NCBI GenBank assembly: GCA_029880265.1 | Contig: JAOUOT010000007.1 | Span: forward strand, 1-64,000 | Direction: 5' to 3' | From: Spirochaetia bacterium | Lineage (GTDB): Bacteria > Spirochaetota > Leptospiria > Turneriellales > JAOUOS01 | Length of the DNA: 64,000 nucleotides | Position numbers and translations under genes: made by a program | Notes under the pieces: model-generated | Told to the model about the DNA's origin: nothing | The model's input: only the letters and a program-made list of their open reading frames with translations | Databases searched by the model: none | Shown: positions 44,318-52,692 of the stretch, piece after piece | Layout: each line of letters opens with the position of its first letter | How positions within the stretch are numbered: position 1 is the stretch's first letter

Positions 44318-44442
44318 AAAAAACCTATACAAACAGACTGGTAAAAAGTAAGTGTTCGGTTAATTAAAAATCGGGTTTGGCCGACTCTTCTTGTTTTCTC
44401 TTCAATTGTCTGTCATATAAAAAATCCCACTAAGGAAGATAT

Positions 44443-44919
44443 ATGGAAATTTCAAATAACAAAGTAGTCGCTTTTAATTATGTTTTAAAAAATAAAGACG
44501 GCGAAATTCTCGATAACACCGAAAATGAGCCGTTGCATTATATTCACGGTTACGGTAACATCATCCCGGGACTTGAAAAGGCCCTGCTTGGCAAAAAGAA
44601 AGACGATAAGTTTGACATTACAATACCTCCTGAAGAAGCATACGGAATCAGAGACGACGCCAATGTTCAAAAAATTGAAAGAGCCCAGTTTGAACCCGGC
44701 GTTGAAATCACCGAAGGCATGCGCTTTCAGTCGCAAACCGAAGCTGGCATGCAAATTTTTACCGTTATTGCCGTAGACGATAATTTAATTACCCTTGACG
44801 GCAACCATCCGCTTGCCGGCGAAACCTTAGACTTCAGCGTAGAAGTAGGCGAAATACGCGACGCTACCGAAGAAGAAATTCAGCACGGGCATGTTCATAT
44901 TCCCGGGCAGGAACATTAA
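44443..44919 (+). CDS. FKBP-type peptidyl-prolyl isomerase, SlyD-like
   Basis: The 158-residue cytoplasmic chaperone has the SlyD layout: FKBP start (YVLKNKDGEILDNT, YIHGYGNIIPGLEKALLG), an insert-in-flap domain (about 70-125) and DGNHPLAGETLDFSVEV near the end. The tail HGHVH keeps a few His but lacks the long His-rich metal tail of E. coli SlyD. An AAGGAAG sequence lies eight bases before the ATG. Confidence 0.93.
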   Translation: MEISNNKVVAFNYVLKNKDGEILDNTENEPLHYIHGYGNIIPGLEKALLGKKKDDKFDITIPPEEAYGIRDDANVQKIERAQFEPGVEITEGMRFQSQTEAGMQIFTVIAVDDNLITLDGNHPLAGETLDFSVEVGEIRDATEEEIQHGHVHIPGQEH

Positions 44920-44996
44920 TTGTAGTTTGTTTTTTTTGGACTTTTTCTCGATATTAATTTAACTTTTAATCGAAAATAAAAAAGAGGTAAAAAAAC

Positions 44997-45497
44997 ATGG
45001 CTCAAATCACATTAAAAGAAAATCCTATTAACACGACAGGAAGTCTTCCCGAAATCGGCGATAAGGCTCCCGATTTTTCTCTAACCAAAACAGATCTTTC
45101 AGATATAACCCTGCAAGATTTTGCGGGCAAAAGAGTTATCTTGAATATCTTTCCCAGTCTTGATACGCCGGTATGCGCCGCGTCTGTTCGTAAATTTAAC
45201 GAGAAAGCGGCGGGGCTTGAAAACACCAATGTCTTGTGCATCTCAATGGATTTGCCGTTTGCTCATAAGAGATTTTGCGCAGCCGAGGGAATCGAAAATG
45301 TTATATCGGCTTCAGAAATGCGAAAGCAAAGTTTTGGCGAAGATTATGGCGTAAGAATAACCGACGGCCCGTTAGCCGGTATTTTTTCGCGCGCCATTGT
45401 TGTATTAGACGAAAACGCAAAAGTTGTTTATACCGAACAGGTTCCCGAGATTACCCAGGAACCGAATTATGACGCCGCGTTAGCGTCTTTACAATAG
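44997..45497 (+). CDS. tpx: thiol peroxidase (atypical 2-Cys peroxiredoxin)
   Basis: Tpx reduces hydrogen peroxide and alkyl peroxides with electrons from thioredoxin. The peroxidatic Cys lies in [12 protein letters not shown] and the resolving Cys in HKRFCAAEG, with conserved FPSLDT before them. The length of 166 is typical. AAGAGG sits before the ATG. The transcript ends at the bidirectional hairpin that follows. Confidence 0.95.
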   Translation: MAQITLKENPINTTGSLPEIGDKAPDFSLTKTDLSDITLQDFAGKRVILNIFPSLDTPVCAASVRKFNEKAAGLENTNVLCISMDLPFAHKRFCAAEGIENVISASEMRKQSFGEDYGVRITDGPLAGIFSRAIVVLDENAKVVYTEQVPEITQEPNYDAALASLQ

Positions 45498-45514
45498 AGA
45501 TAAACCAAATAAGA

Positions 45515-45561
45515 TTTTAGGTTATTAGACCATGAATTTTTTATTGTCTAATAACCTAAAA
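45515..45561. terminator. bidirectional terminator between tpx and the barrel gene
   Basis: Perfect 16-base arms (TTTTAGGTTATTAGAC and its complement) flank a 15-base loop. The A/T ends supply a U-run in both directions. The right arm contains the stop codon of the convergent gene. Confidence 0.7.
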
Positions 45562-46329
45562 ATCAACGCTCCATTGAAAATCAATTAAAGGGAAGAAAAG
45601 GCTGTCGGCTTTCTCTTTATCATAGGGAACAGAGCTTATAGCATATTTGTATCCGGCTAAAATGCGAAAGCCTTTGGTAAATCGATAAGATAGCATAAGC
45701 GAATGCTCAAGGGCCCAATTGTCTTTCGCGTCATTTAAGATAAAGTAGTCGACGTCAATATTATAATCGAGGTTATAAATGATGTTTCCGTCAAAATCAA
45801 GGCCAAAGCGGCCCGAAACGTTATTGTGATAAACAGAAGTTCTGTGATAGGCCATCATAAAATCAATCGTCGGAAAGTCTTTTTCTCCCAAATTGCCCGA
45901 TAAGTAGAGAAAAAGACTCGGCGTTATTTTTAAATATGAATTAATCTCGTAAGTAAAATAAACGCCGTTTATAAAAACAAAAATATGCGGAACTTTCGAG
46001 GTCGCCGGAAGAATTCCGCCCGCGCCTTCTTTGGCGATAACGTCAAGCAATGGCGTAGGATAATATAACGTATGTTCTGAAGCAAAAGAAACGGGGCCCA
46101 AATCGGGCCATGCTTTTTTCAATGTAAGATTCGGCATTAAAAACATCCATAACGGATAAACGCTTAATTCAATATCTTTTGAATAGCCATATTGAAGAGG
46201 TTGAAAAAGGCCAATTTCTATTTTATTTTCAGGAACCGTTTCAGCCGTGCCAATTGACCAGTCGGCTGACGCCCATATGCCGCTTGATATAAAGATAAAA
46301 GTTATTATGTTAATCAGAAATTTCTTCAT
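45556..46329 (-). CDS. outer-membrane beta-barrel protein of unknown function
   Basis: The 257-residue product has a signal peptide (about 1-20, ending SGIWA) and alternating strands, and it ends in Phe (FQWSVDF), as expected for an outer-membrane barrel of about 10-12 strands. The start IGTAETVPENKIEIGLFQPLQYG resembles the PENSWEIGVF-type openings of uncharacterised spirochaete outer-membrane proteins. It follows the nuclease-fold lipoprotein by two bases on the same strand, so the two are cotranscribed. The function is unknown. Confidence 0.65.
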   Translation of the reverse strand: MKKFLINIITFIFISSGIWASADWSIGTAETVPENKIEIGLFQPLQYGYSKDIELSVYPLWMFLMPNLTLKKAWPDLGPVSFASEHTLYYPTPLLDVIAKEGAGGILPATSKVPHIFVFINGVYFTYEINSYLKITPSLFLYLSGNLGEKDFPTIDFMMAYHRTSVYHNNVSGRFGLDFDGNIIYNLDYNIDVDYFILNDAKDNWALEHSLMLSYRFTKGFRILAGYKYAISSVPYDKEKADSLFFPLIDFQWSVDF

Positions 46330-46331
46330 AT

Positions 46332-47387
46332 TTAAGGCACCGTAATTGTTACCATGACAGGCGCGTGATCTGATAACGACATTGTATCTTGAAGAACAGA
46401 ACCGGGCCCGCTTAAGGTCATGTTTGTAAATATATAATCAAGCTTTCTGTTCCAGAAGCCGTTTTTATCTGTGGTATGAGTATAATACGACTGATTTTGA
46501 AGCTCCGTTGTGCCGTAATCGGTAAGAGAAATTGCGGGCGTATAGGCGGCGTATAAGTCGTCTAACCATTTGACTTCATCGGTATAATCGTCGGCAAGAA
46601 ATTCTTCTGTGCATACCGAATCGGGAAAGTCGCTCAGTTTCGCGCTGCCGGGCGGTATCGTGTTTAAATCTGCGGCGGCTATCAGGTTTTCTGATAAGTT
46701 ATTAATTTTATCGAGCTCGTCTTTAAAAATATCAATTTGATTTTTCTTGGTACCGTCAGTTGAATAAGCCGATGTATGCGAGGCTACGACATAAACGTTC
46801 TTGCCCGCCCCAAGGTCGATTTTTGTTTTTAAAATATTTCGCTTCAAATAGAAATATAAATCTAAAGAAGACTGATCGGTTCTTAACGGCAGTTGTATTC
46901 TTTCGGCGCTTAAGAAGGGCCATCTTGAAAAAACGGCGTTGCCGCTGTTTACCCTGCCTATGCCGTCGCTGGGTATGTAGTCGGCTTTCCATTGAGAAGC
47001 GTATGCCGCATAGTTAAACTGCGTGTTGTTTAAGATTTGCTCTACCTGATCGACATAGGCGGTTCGTTTCGAGTTTGTATCAATCTCTTGAACAATTAAA
47101 ATATCGGGGTTCTCAAGGTTTATTCTATCTATTATGTTATCTGTGTTTTCAATTACCTCTGATTCGCTCATCAATACGCGGTCGCCGTGACAGTCAAAGA
47201 AAAAATCAATGCGCGCCCCGCCGAATTTAACGTTCCAGTTCATTACTTTTAGAGCCGCCGGCCCTTGCGTTGCCGCTGTCTTTGAGCCAGCCTCATACAA
47301 CACGGCGTCTTCTGAATCTTCAAATTCGGTATTGAAAAAATCGCAGGCGAGAAGGAATAAGCATATTAGAAACGCATATTTTTTCAT
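46332..47387 (-). CDS. lipoprotein of the endonuclease/exonuclease/phosphatase fold
   Basis: I start at ATG 47387, which gives a standard lipobox FLLAC (Cys at about 15); an upstream start at 47417 adds ten residues. The mature domain has EEP hallmarks: MNWNVKFGG, IVQEIDTN, SHTSAYS, AADLNT, DYIFTN and SDHAPVMVTI. These provide the metal-binding Asn, Glu, Asp and His. The family includes DNase I-like nucleases and sphingomyelinases. A secreted, lipid-anchored nuclease or phosphodiesterase is likely, but the substrate is not known. It is paired with a barrel gene. Confidence 0.8.
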   Translation of the reverse strand: MKKYAFLICLFLLACDFFNTEFEDSEDAVLYEAGSKTAATQGPAALKVMNWNVKFGGARIDFFFDCHGDRVLMSESEVIENTDNIIDRINLENPDILIVQEIDTNSKRTAYVDQVEQILNNTQFNYAAYASQWKADYIPSDGIGRVNSGNAVFSRWPFLSAERIQLPLRTDQSSLDLYFYLKRNILKTKIDLGAGKNVYVVASHTSAYSTDGTKKNQIDIFKDELDKINNLSENLIAAADLNTIPPGSAKLSDFPDSVCTEEFLADDYTDEVKWLDDLYAAYTPAISLTDYGTTELQNQSYYTHTTDKNGFWNRKLDYIFTNMTLSGPGSVLQDTMSLSDHAPVMVTITVP

Positions 47388-47529
47388 TAATTTAATAGAG
47401 AAGAACAATCTTAACAAGCTGTCAATTTATTTTTATTAAAATTATGTAATAAGAAAATGACGGCCTGCATAGACGCCTAAATAAAAAATAAATTTTAAAT
47501 AATGAACTTTTGAATTAAACAAGATTTAC

Positions 47530-47648
47530 CTTCCTGTTTTCACCTGTATCGAGCTCTGTCGAGATATGGCTTCCTTATATAATTTGGTTTTTTATTTCAT
47601 AAAGAAACCATGCTTCGACAAGGGCTCAGCACAGGTGAAGGCAGGAAG
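47530..47648. mobile_element. MITE-like 119-bp imperfect inverted repeat
   Basis: The outer arms (47530-47563 and 47613-47648) pair almost fully: CTTCCTG...CACCTGT against ACAGGTG...CAGGAAG, then a TCGAG/CTTCGACA part. Pairing continues inward (ATGGCTTCCTTAT with ATAAAGAAACCAT), so nearly the full element folds on itself. The right arm includes TTCGACAAGGGCTCAG, similar to a TTCGACAAGCTCAG motif I recall as a frequent intergenic repeat in many bacteria. No transposase is present. The rest of the 311-bp gap shows nothing else. Confidence 0.6.
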
Positions 47649-47698
47649 CGGCAAAAAAAGATGTTTACAGAGCCTTTTTTTAATAAGTTATCAATACT

Positions 47699-48310
47699 AT
47701 GGACGATTGCTGCGAAGACGCCGCTTGCGGTTTAGACGAAAACCAGGGCCGGCAGAAATCTGCGTTAATTATTGTACTTTTTATTAATGCTGTTATGTTT
47801 GTTGTAGAAATCACGGCGGGCATTCTGGCGAACTCTACCGCGTTATTAGCCGATTCTCTTGATATGCTTGGCGACGCTCTTGTCTACAGCTTCAGCCTCT
47901 ATGTAATTAAGAGAAATGACAGATGGAAGGCCATCTCTGCCTTAATTAAAGGCGGCATCATGGCCGCGTTCGGATTTTTTGTTTTGGCGCAGGCCGTCTA
48001 TAAAGTAATACATCCGCAGACGCCTGTTTATGAAACCATCGGGTTTATCGGGTTTCTGGCTCTGTTAGCCAACTCATTTTGTCTATATATTTTATGGCGC
48101 CATCGAAAAGACGATATCAATATGCGCTCGGTTTACATCTGCTCAAGAAACGATATTTTTGCCAATACCGGGGTTATATTAGCCGGCGCGGGAGTATGGT
48201 TTACCAATACTCAATGGCCCGATCTGGCCATTGGTCTGGTTATTGCATTTATTGTGTTGCGTTCTTCTTTTCATGTAATTCGGGAGGCTATCAAAATTTA
48301 TCAAAAGTAG
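47699..48310 (+). CDS. cation diffusion facilitator-like metal transporter, short form
   Basis: The 203-residue product has about six hydrophobic segments and CDF-type acidic sites in TM2 (ADSLDMLGDAL) and TM5 (SRNDIFANTGV). A Cys-rich start (MDDCCEDAAC) may bind metal. The usual cytoplasmic C-terminal dimerisation domain is missing; it ends directly after TM6 (LRSSFHVIREAIKIYQK). It would export a divalent cation from the cytoplasm. Its last 45 bases are repeated at 49288. Confidence 0.8.
   Translation: MDDCCEDAACGLDENQGRQKSALIIVLFINAVMFVVEITAGILANSTALLADSLDMLGDALVYSFSLYVIKRNDRWKAISALIKGGIMAAFGFFVLAQAVYKVIHPQTPVYETIGFIGFLALLANSFCLYILWRHRKDDINMRSVYICSRNDIFANTGVILAGAGVWFTNTQWPDLAIGLVIAFIVLRSSFHVIREAIKIYQK
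48257..48301. repeat. left 45-bp direct repeat (3' end of the transporter gene)
   Basis: It matches 49288-49332 at 42 of 45 positions in the same orientation, and encodes LRSSFHVIREAIKIY in both copies. The two copies bracket the HEPN/nucleotidyltransferase pair, 1031 bases apart. Confidence 0.8.
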
Positions 48311-48432
48311 ATTATTTAAGAAAAAGTTAAAAATCAGGAATTAGTGTGAAATTATTCTTTTTACGCGGCGCGGCCCTTAAAACCCCCGTTGATTTTTGAG
48401 GGCAAAATCAAAGCGCTTATTTTAATGGTCGT

Positions 48433-48846
48433 TCAAACAGTAGGATGTATTTCTTTTGGTAAAATTGAAACTATAGTATCAAATATTTTCTTTGCAGACA
48501 AATAAGCTTCATTATACTCTTTTCTATCTGGTTCAAGATAGATTTCTTCAGGATATCTAAACTCGGTTGCATATGGCGTTAATAAAATTCCTTCATTTTC
48601 TAATTTCTTAAATTCATCTGAAAACTTAACCGCTAACTCTAAGAGCCTAATAATATTATGCGTTTTCTCGAAGTCCTGTTCTGAATAAATCAGGTATGCT
48701 TTAATCGCTTTTTCTGCCGCTTGTTGACAATGGTAAATTCCTGTATCAAGAAAAGGATTGGTTCCGCCAGCCAGCTTTTCAGCAGACTCTAAATCACGAA
48801 AAGCTTTTAGAAGCCAATTTTTCGTTAATTCCAGTTTTGGATGCAT
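48433..48846 (-). CDS. HEPN-domain protein of a HEPN/MNT pair
   Basis: The 137-residue helical protein shows the HEPN core YHCQQAAEKAIKAYLI and the FRYPEE segment of the common HEPN family. The RNase motif R-x(4-6)-H of toxic HEPN members is not visible, so toxicity is doubtful. It overlaps the end of the nucleotidyltransferase gene by 53 bases on the same strand, the order typical of these two-gene modules. Such pairs act as toxin-antitoxin systems or phage defence in some bacteria; the actual role here is open. Confidence 0.85.
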   Translation of the reverse strand: MHPKLELTKNWLLKAFRDLESAEKLAGGTNPFLDTGIYHCQQAAEKAIKAYLIYSEQDFEKTHNIIRLLELAVKFSDEFKKLENEGILLTPYATEFRYPEEIYLEPDRKEYNEAYLSAKKIFDTIVSILPKEIHPTV

Positions 48847-49156
48847 ATAATACTTTGCCTTTATTCAATATTTTATTCGTTAGGGCGCCTATAACATCTT
48901 TATAATAATATGCCTCATTATGTGTTTTTACAATTATATCCATTGAAATATTTTTTATATCTATCAAACACTGATGGGCTCTTTTTTTACGAGAAACAGG
49001 CTTCTCATCACTCTCACTTACAATAACTAACAAATCTAAGTCACTATGTTTATCAGGCATACCATAAGCATAAGATCCGAACATTATTATCTGTTCGGGA
49101 TTAAATTCTTCTTTAAGTTTTTCAGTAATTTTTTTTAAAACAGCATCATTTATCAT
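48794..49156 (-). CDS. minimal nucleotidyltransferase (MNT), partner of HEPN
   Basis: The 120-residue product has the pol-beta-type signature GSYAYG followed by SDLDLLVIV, with both metal-binding Asp, and a later Asp in SMDIIVK. Minimal nucleotidyltransferases of this type modify or neutralise their HEPN partner, in known cases by AMP transfer. It is first in the two-gene unit. The C-terminal 20 residues are Lys/Ser-rich and may be translated only because of the long overlap with the HEPN gene. Confidence 0.87.
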   Translation of the reverse strand: MINDAVLKKITEKLKEEFNPEQIIMFGSYAYGMPDKHSDLDLLVIVSESDEKPVSRKKRAHQCLIDIKNISMDIIVKTHNEAYYYKDVIGALTNKILNKGKVLYASKTGINEKLASKSFS

Positions 49157-49287
49157 ATTGTATATGTATAAAATTTATTCCTATAAATAGATTATAAATA
49201 TAATGAATTATACGGTCAACAAAAAGTTTTTTATTGAGGAATTCGTCCTTCAAAACCCGATTGTACTTTGAGATCGTCATGCCTGAT

Positions 49288-49368
49288 TTGCGTTCGTCTT
49301 TTCATGTAATTCGCGAGGCTATAAAAATTTATAATTCAGGTTGCCATGTCGTTAATATAAAAAAATAA
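49288..49368 (+). pseudogene. fragment of the transporter 3' end
   Basis: The first 45 bases repeat the end of the transporter gene (42 of 45 identical) and read LRSSFHVIREAIKIY. The frame then runs on for eleven codons to TAA at 49366. Nothing upstream matches the gene, so only the 3' end was copied or split off. It resembles the far end of an att-like duplication behind the HEPN/MNT pair. Confidence 0.7.
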
Positions 49369-49439
49369 GATACATATAAATGCTTATGCTGATAAAGATA
49401 TCCAGGCATATTATTTCTTCAATTTAGACGCAAAAGAAC

Positions 49440-50009
49440 ATGATGCAAATAAGATTTAAGAAAACAGCCGTGCTTTTCATAGCGTTATTTTCAGTTAGCT
49501 CTTTTTATTCAGAAAACAACCTAAAAAAAGAAATTACCTTCCCTTATAAGCTTGAAAATAACTGCCCTTATAAAGGCTGCAAGCTGGGCAAATGGCGGGC
49601 TTTGGCGCCTATTGGTATTTATCACAATATGAACGATAAAAAGAAATCAGAGTTTTACTTAAAAAAAGGAGAGAGTTTTACGGCAATTGAAGCGTCTTTG
49701 ATTGTTGAAAAACCGGGAATCGTCAGAATAATAAGACCTTTCGAAAATTATAAGATTGGCGATGAAATATTGCTTATCGGCTATAAGGGCGAGGGATATT
49801 TTACGGCTATATTCAACAACATAATTTCTGATAAATTATTGATTGTATCGCGATATAATCAGAATATTAAAATAGAACAAATCTGGACAATGTACTGGTG
49901 GGTAAAAATCAAGAGAGAAAGCGGGCAAATCGGCTGGTTAAAGTTAAAAAACCAGACAATGAACGGCTTTAAAATAAACGAAAAAATCAAAGACGCAAGC
50001 GTTTTCTAA
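49440..50009 (+). CDS. exported protein of unknown function
   Basis: The 189-residue product has a signal peptide (about 1-23, ending SSFYS). The mature part has one Cys pair (NCPYKGCKLG) and a run of short beta strands; two GQIGWLKL- and GIVRIIRP-like segments recall SH3-type folds. No known family is assigned. It is followed by about 200 bases before recA. A periplasmic location is inferred. Confidence 0.6.
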   Translation: MMQIRFKKTAVLFIALFSVSSFYSENNLKKEITFPYKLENNCPYKGCKLGKWRALAPIGIYHNMNDKKKSEFYLKKGESFTAIEASLIVEKPGIVRIIRPFENYKIGDEILLIGYKGEGYFTAIFNNIISDKLLIVSRYNQNIKIEQIWTMYWWVKIKRESGQIGWLKLKNQTMNGFKINEKIKDASVF

Positions 50010-50168
50010 AAAAAATTTAGTTATATTCTATTTTTTTCGAAATCAGCGGAATGATTTCATCTTTTCAGGGTATTATAATAATAGAAAGAATATTTTATTG
50101 TTGTTAAAAACAAATGATTGTTATCAAGAAAATTAACCGGGATACTTAAAAAGAGACATAAAATATGC

Positions 50169-50196
50169 TTGACAGAATATTAGTAAAAAATACATT
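50169..50196 (+). promoter_or_regulatory. candidate recA promoter
   Basis: A perfect TTGACA is separated from TACATT by 16 bases, and AGGAGA precedes the ATG at 50215. Farther up, TTGTT-AAA-AACAA at 50101-50113 is a weak inverted repeat that could be an SOS operator, although it does not match the TTTGN5CAAA box reported for Leptospira. Confidence 0.5.
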
Positions 50197-50214
50197 AAAT
50201 AAGCAGGAGATTAT

Positions 50215-51318
50215 ATGAACAATACAGGCACAACATTAACAAAAAACAACGGCAAAGACGTAAAAGCTGAAAAAGTAAAGGCTCTTGATCAAGCGTTATT
50301 GCAAATTGAAAAACAGTTCGGCAAAGGCTCGATATTAAAACTAAACGGCGAAAACACGATAAAAATTCCCGCAATACCTACAGGGTCGTTAACGCTTGAT
50401 ATCGCTCTCGGTATCGGGGGCCTTCCACGAGGCAGAATTGTTGAAATATATGGTCCCGAATCTTCGGGCAAGACGACTCTTACTCTGCACGCCATAGCCC
50501 AGGCTCAAAAATTAGGCGGAATGGCGGCGTTTATTGACGCAGAACATGCCCTTGACCCTTTGTACGCACAAAAACTGGGGGTTAATGTTGACGAGCTTTT
50601 AGTATCTCAGCCCGATTCAGGAGAACAAGCCCTTGAAATTGCCGAAGCGTTAGTGCGATCAAACGCTCTGGATATACTTGTTATTGACTCGGTTGCCGCA
50701 TTAGTTCCAAAAGCCGAAATTGAAGGCGAGATGGGAGATTCGCATATGGGCCTTCAGGCGAGGCTAATGAGCCAGGCGCTTAGAAAACTGACCGGCGCAA
50801 TTAATAAAACTAATACCATTATTGTTTTTATTAATCAAATAAGAATGAAAATAGGGGTCATGTTTGGCTCGCCCGAAACGACAACAGGGGGCAACGCGCT
50901 TAAGTTTTACGCGTCTGTGCGTCTCGATATAAGGCGCGTAGAAAGCTTGACAAAAGGCGAAAATGTCATCGGCAATAAAGTCAGGGTAAAAGTCGCGAAA
51001 AACAAAGTGGCTCCTCCTTTTCGCAAGGCCGAATTTGATATTCTTTTTAATGAAGGAATTTCAAGAGAATCTTGTATAATTGAAGAAGGGGTAAACTCGA
51101 ACCTTGTAACGAAATCTGGAACATGGTACTCATTAGGCGATACCAGAATGGGACAAGGTAAAGAAAACGCTCGTTTATTTTTAGTAGAAAATCCCGATAT
51201 TGCCGATAAGCTTGAAAAACAAATTAGAGAAGCACATGATATTTCTTTACCAGAGGCGCCCGGTAAACAACCCGATACTACGCCAAAAGTTTCTGCTAAA
51301 GCCCCTGTTGAAGAATAA
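50215..51318 (+). CDS. recA: recombinase RecA
   Basis: RecA drives strand exchange and SOS induction. The 367-residue protein shows the Walker [11 protein letters not shown], Walker [13 protein letters not shown], the [25 protein letters not shown] region and the usual C-terminal domain. AGGAGA is well placed. No intein or frameshift is present. Confidence 0.98.
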   Translation: MNNTGTTLTKNNGKDVKAEKVKALDQALLQIEKQFGKGSILKLNGENTIKIPAIPTGSLTLDIALGIGGLPRGRIVEIYGPESSGKTTLTLHAIAQAQKLGGMAAFIDAEHALDPLYAQKLGVNVDELLVSQPDSGEQALEIAEALVRSNALDILVIDSVAALVPKAEIEGEMGDSHMGLQARLMSQALRKLTGAINKTNTIIVFINQIRMKIGVMFGSPETTTGGNALKFYASVRLDIRRVESLTKGENVIGNKVRVKVAKNKVAPPFRKAEFDILFNEGISRESCIIEEGVNSNLVTKSGTWYSLGDTRMGQGKENARLFLVENPDIADKLEKQIREAHDISLPEAPGKQPDTTPKVSAKAPVEE

Positions 51319-51330
51319 TTAACCCATAAA

Positions 51331-52047
51331 TTAAAGGCGACTGCCGAAAAGAATAGAACCTAATCTTATTTCGGTGGCGCCTTCTTCAAGAGCCCAGATA
51401 TAATCTGAACTCATGCCCATAGAAAGTCTGTTAAATTTAACATTAAATTTATTTTCTAAATTTTCTTTCAGTTCGCGGGTTTTTCGAAAAGTGTTTTTGG
51501 TTTGTTTTTCAAATTCTAAATCTGATAAATTAAATGGAGTCGGGCCTATGGCAAATAAACCCTGCATTTCAACGGCGGAGCTTTTTAAACAAAGGGAGGT
51601 TATATTTTCAATTTCATATGTATTTTCGATAGAAATACCGGCTTTGTTCGCTTCGCTTGCGGCGTTTATCTGAAGCAAAACTGAAAGTTTATCGAGGTTT
51701 TTACCGGCATAGATCTGTTCTATTTTCTTCAGAGTATCTGCTGAATCAAGAGTATCAAGAGAATCGGCCATATCATAGAGAAATTTTACTTTGTTTGACT
51801 GCAAATGACCTATCAGATGAAACTGAAACTTATCGCGCAAAGACGATTTTTCTTCAATTTTAGATTTGAGCTCCTGAACTCTGTTTTCTCCTATATGTGT
51901 CAGGCCAAGTTCAAAACATAGGTCATAAACTTCGGCAGGCAGGGTTTTGGTTACCGCCACTAAAGTTATTTTCTTAGACGCGACTTTGTCAATATTTTCT
52001 TGAATCGAGTATAAATTGGCTTTTACTTCTTCTTTAGATAGCATCAA
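51331..52047 (-). CDS. YggS-family pyridoxal-phosphate homeostasis protein
   Basis: The 238-residue protein carries the PLP Lys in TLVAVTKTLP, then HIGENRVQE, FHLIGHLQSNK, LLQINAASEANKAG and GMSSDYIWALEEGATEIRLGSILFG. These are the fold type III motifs of YggS/PROSC proteins, which bind PLP without known catalysis and affect vitamin B6 and amino-acid pools. It converges with recA and begins six bases behind the TlpA-like gene. Confidence 0.93.
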   Translation of the reverse strand: MMLSKEEVKANLYSIQENIDKVASKKITLVAVTKTLPAEVYDLCFELGLTHIGENRVQELKSKIEEKSSLRDKFQFHLIGHLQSNKVKFLYDMADSLDTLDSADTLKKIEQIYAGKNLDKLSVLLQINAASEANKAGISIENTYEIENITSLCLKSSAVEMQGLFAIGPTPFNLSDLEFEKQTKNTFRKTRELKENLENKFNVKFNRLSMGMSSDYIWALEEGATEIRLGSILFGSRL

Positions 52048-52053
52048 GTAGCG

Positions 52054-52629
52054 TCAATATGAAGATTGATATTCATAGTTTTTTGAATATTTTTCGAGAT
52101 CGCTTTTTTTAATGGCGCTAATGTACTTTCTTTTTAAGTACCATTCTTTATTTTTATCCCGAAAGAAAATAAATGTTTCAGGATAACCCGTAATATTAAA
52201 TTCGTCTAAATCTTTTTTTGTGGCAAGATAAACAGGATAGCTAATATTATGTTTATTGATAAATTTTAATAATTCTGCGCTGATTAGTTCTTTGTTCCCG
52301 TCGTCTTCGCCGGCAACCGACGAAAGCAGCGACCCGACAACTCTAAACTCCACATCATTATATTTACTTTTATATTCATTATAATACGCTTTTAAATCAG
52401 GAAGCTCTTCAATACAAGGCGGGCAGTCGGGCGCGAAGAAATTTAATATTAAAATCTTTTTGTCTTTAGAAACAGACTGCATATTAAAAACAGGCGGAGT
52501 TTCGGCGTCTGCTGACGAACCTTTATACGCTAAGGGTAAATTAACGTTTCCGCGCCAAAGAAATGCTTTATTTTCTTGTTTACAAGTTAAGCCCAAAATA
52601 ATTATGGCAAAAATGAACTTTATTTTCAT
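52054..52629 (-). CDS. TlpA-like thioredoxin-fold lipoprotein
   Basis: The 191-residue product has a lipobox ending GLTC (Cys at about 15) and a thioredoxin fold with the active site FFAPDCPPCIEELP. The cis-Pro region is FNITGYPETFIF. It should be a membrane-anchored thiol oxidoreductase of the TlpA/ResA group in the periplasm. It has a strong promoter that ends five bases before the ATG, so the mRNA should be leaderless. The yggS-type gene follows closely. Confidence 0.85.
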   Translation of the reverse strand: MKIKFIFAIIILGLTCKQENKAFLWRGNVNLPLAYKGSSADAETPPVFNMQSVSKDKKILILNFFAPDCPPCIEELPDLKAYYNEYKSKYNDVEFRVVGSLLSSVAGEDDGNKELISAELLKFINKHNISYPVYLATKKDLDEFNITGYPETFIFFRDKNKEWYLKRKYISAIKKSDLEKYSKNYEYQSSY

Positions 52630-52634
52630 GGCGG

Positions 52635-52664
52635 ATTATAATAAAATCAAATTCACTGCGTCAA
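52635..52664 (-). promoter_or_regulatory. strong promoter giving a leaderless transcript
   Basis: On the - strand TTGACG and a perfect TATAAT are 18 bases apart. The -10 box ends five bases before the ATG at 52629, so transcription would begin at or within the start codon. Confidence 0.65.
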
Positions 52665-52692
52665 AGACAATTCTGCCGATAATAAAAAACAA

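Noticed and set aside
47388-47425. TTGACA at 47420-47425 (- strand) as promoter of the nuclease-fold lipoprotein
   Set aside because: No acceptable -10 box lies at 15-19 bases; the nearest TATTAA is 22 bases away.
47566-47787. Open frame of 73 codons before the transporter gene
   Set aside because: It runs through the inverted-repeat element and into the transporter in another frame; the product resembles nothing.
48373-48403. Hairpin GCCCTTAAA/TTTGAGGGC considered as a terminator for the transporter gene
   Set aside because: It has one mismatch, a long loop and no U-run; too weak to list as a terminator.
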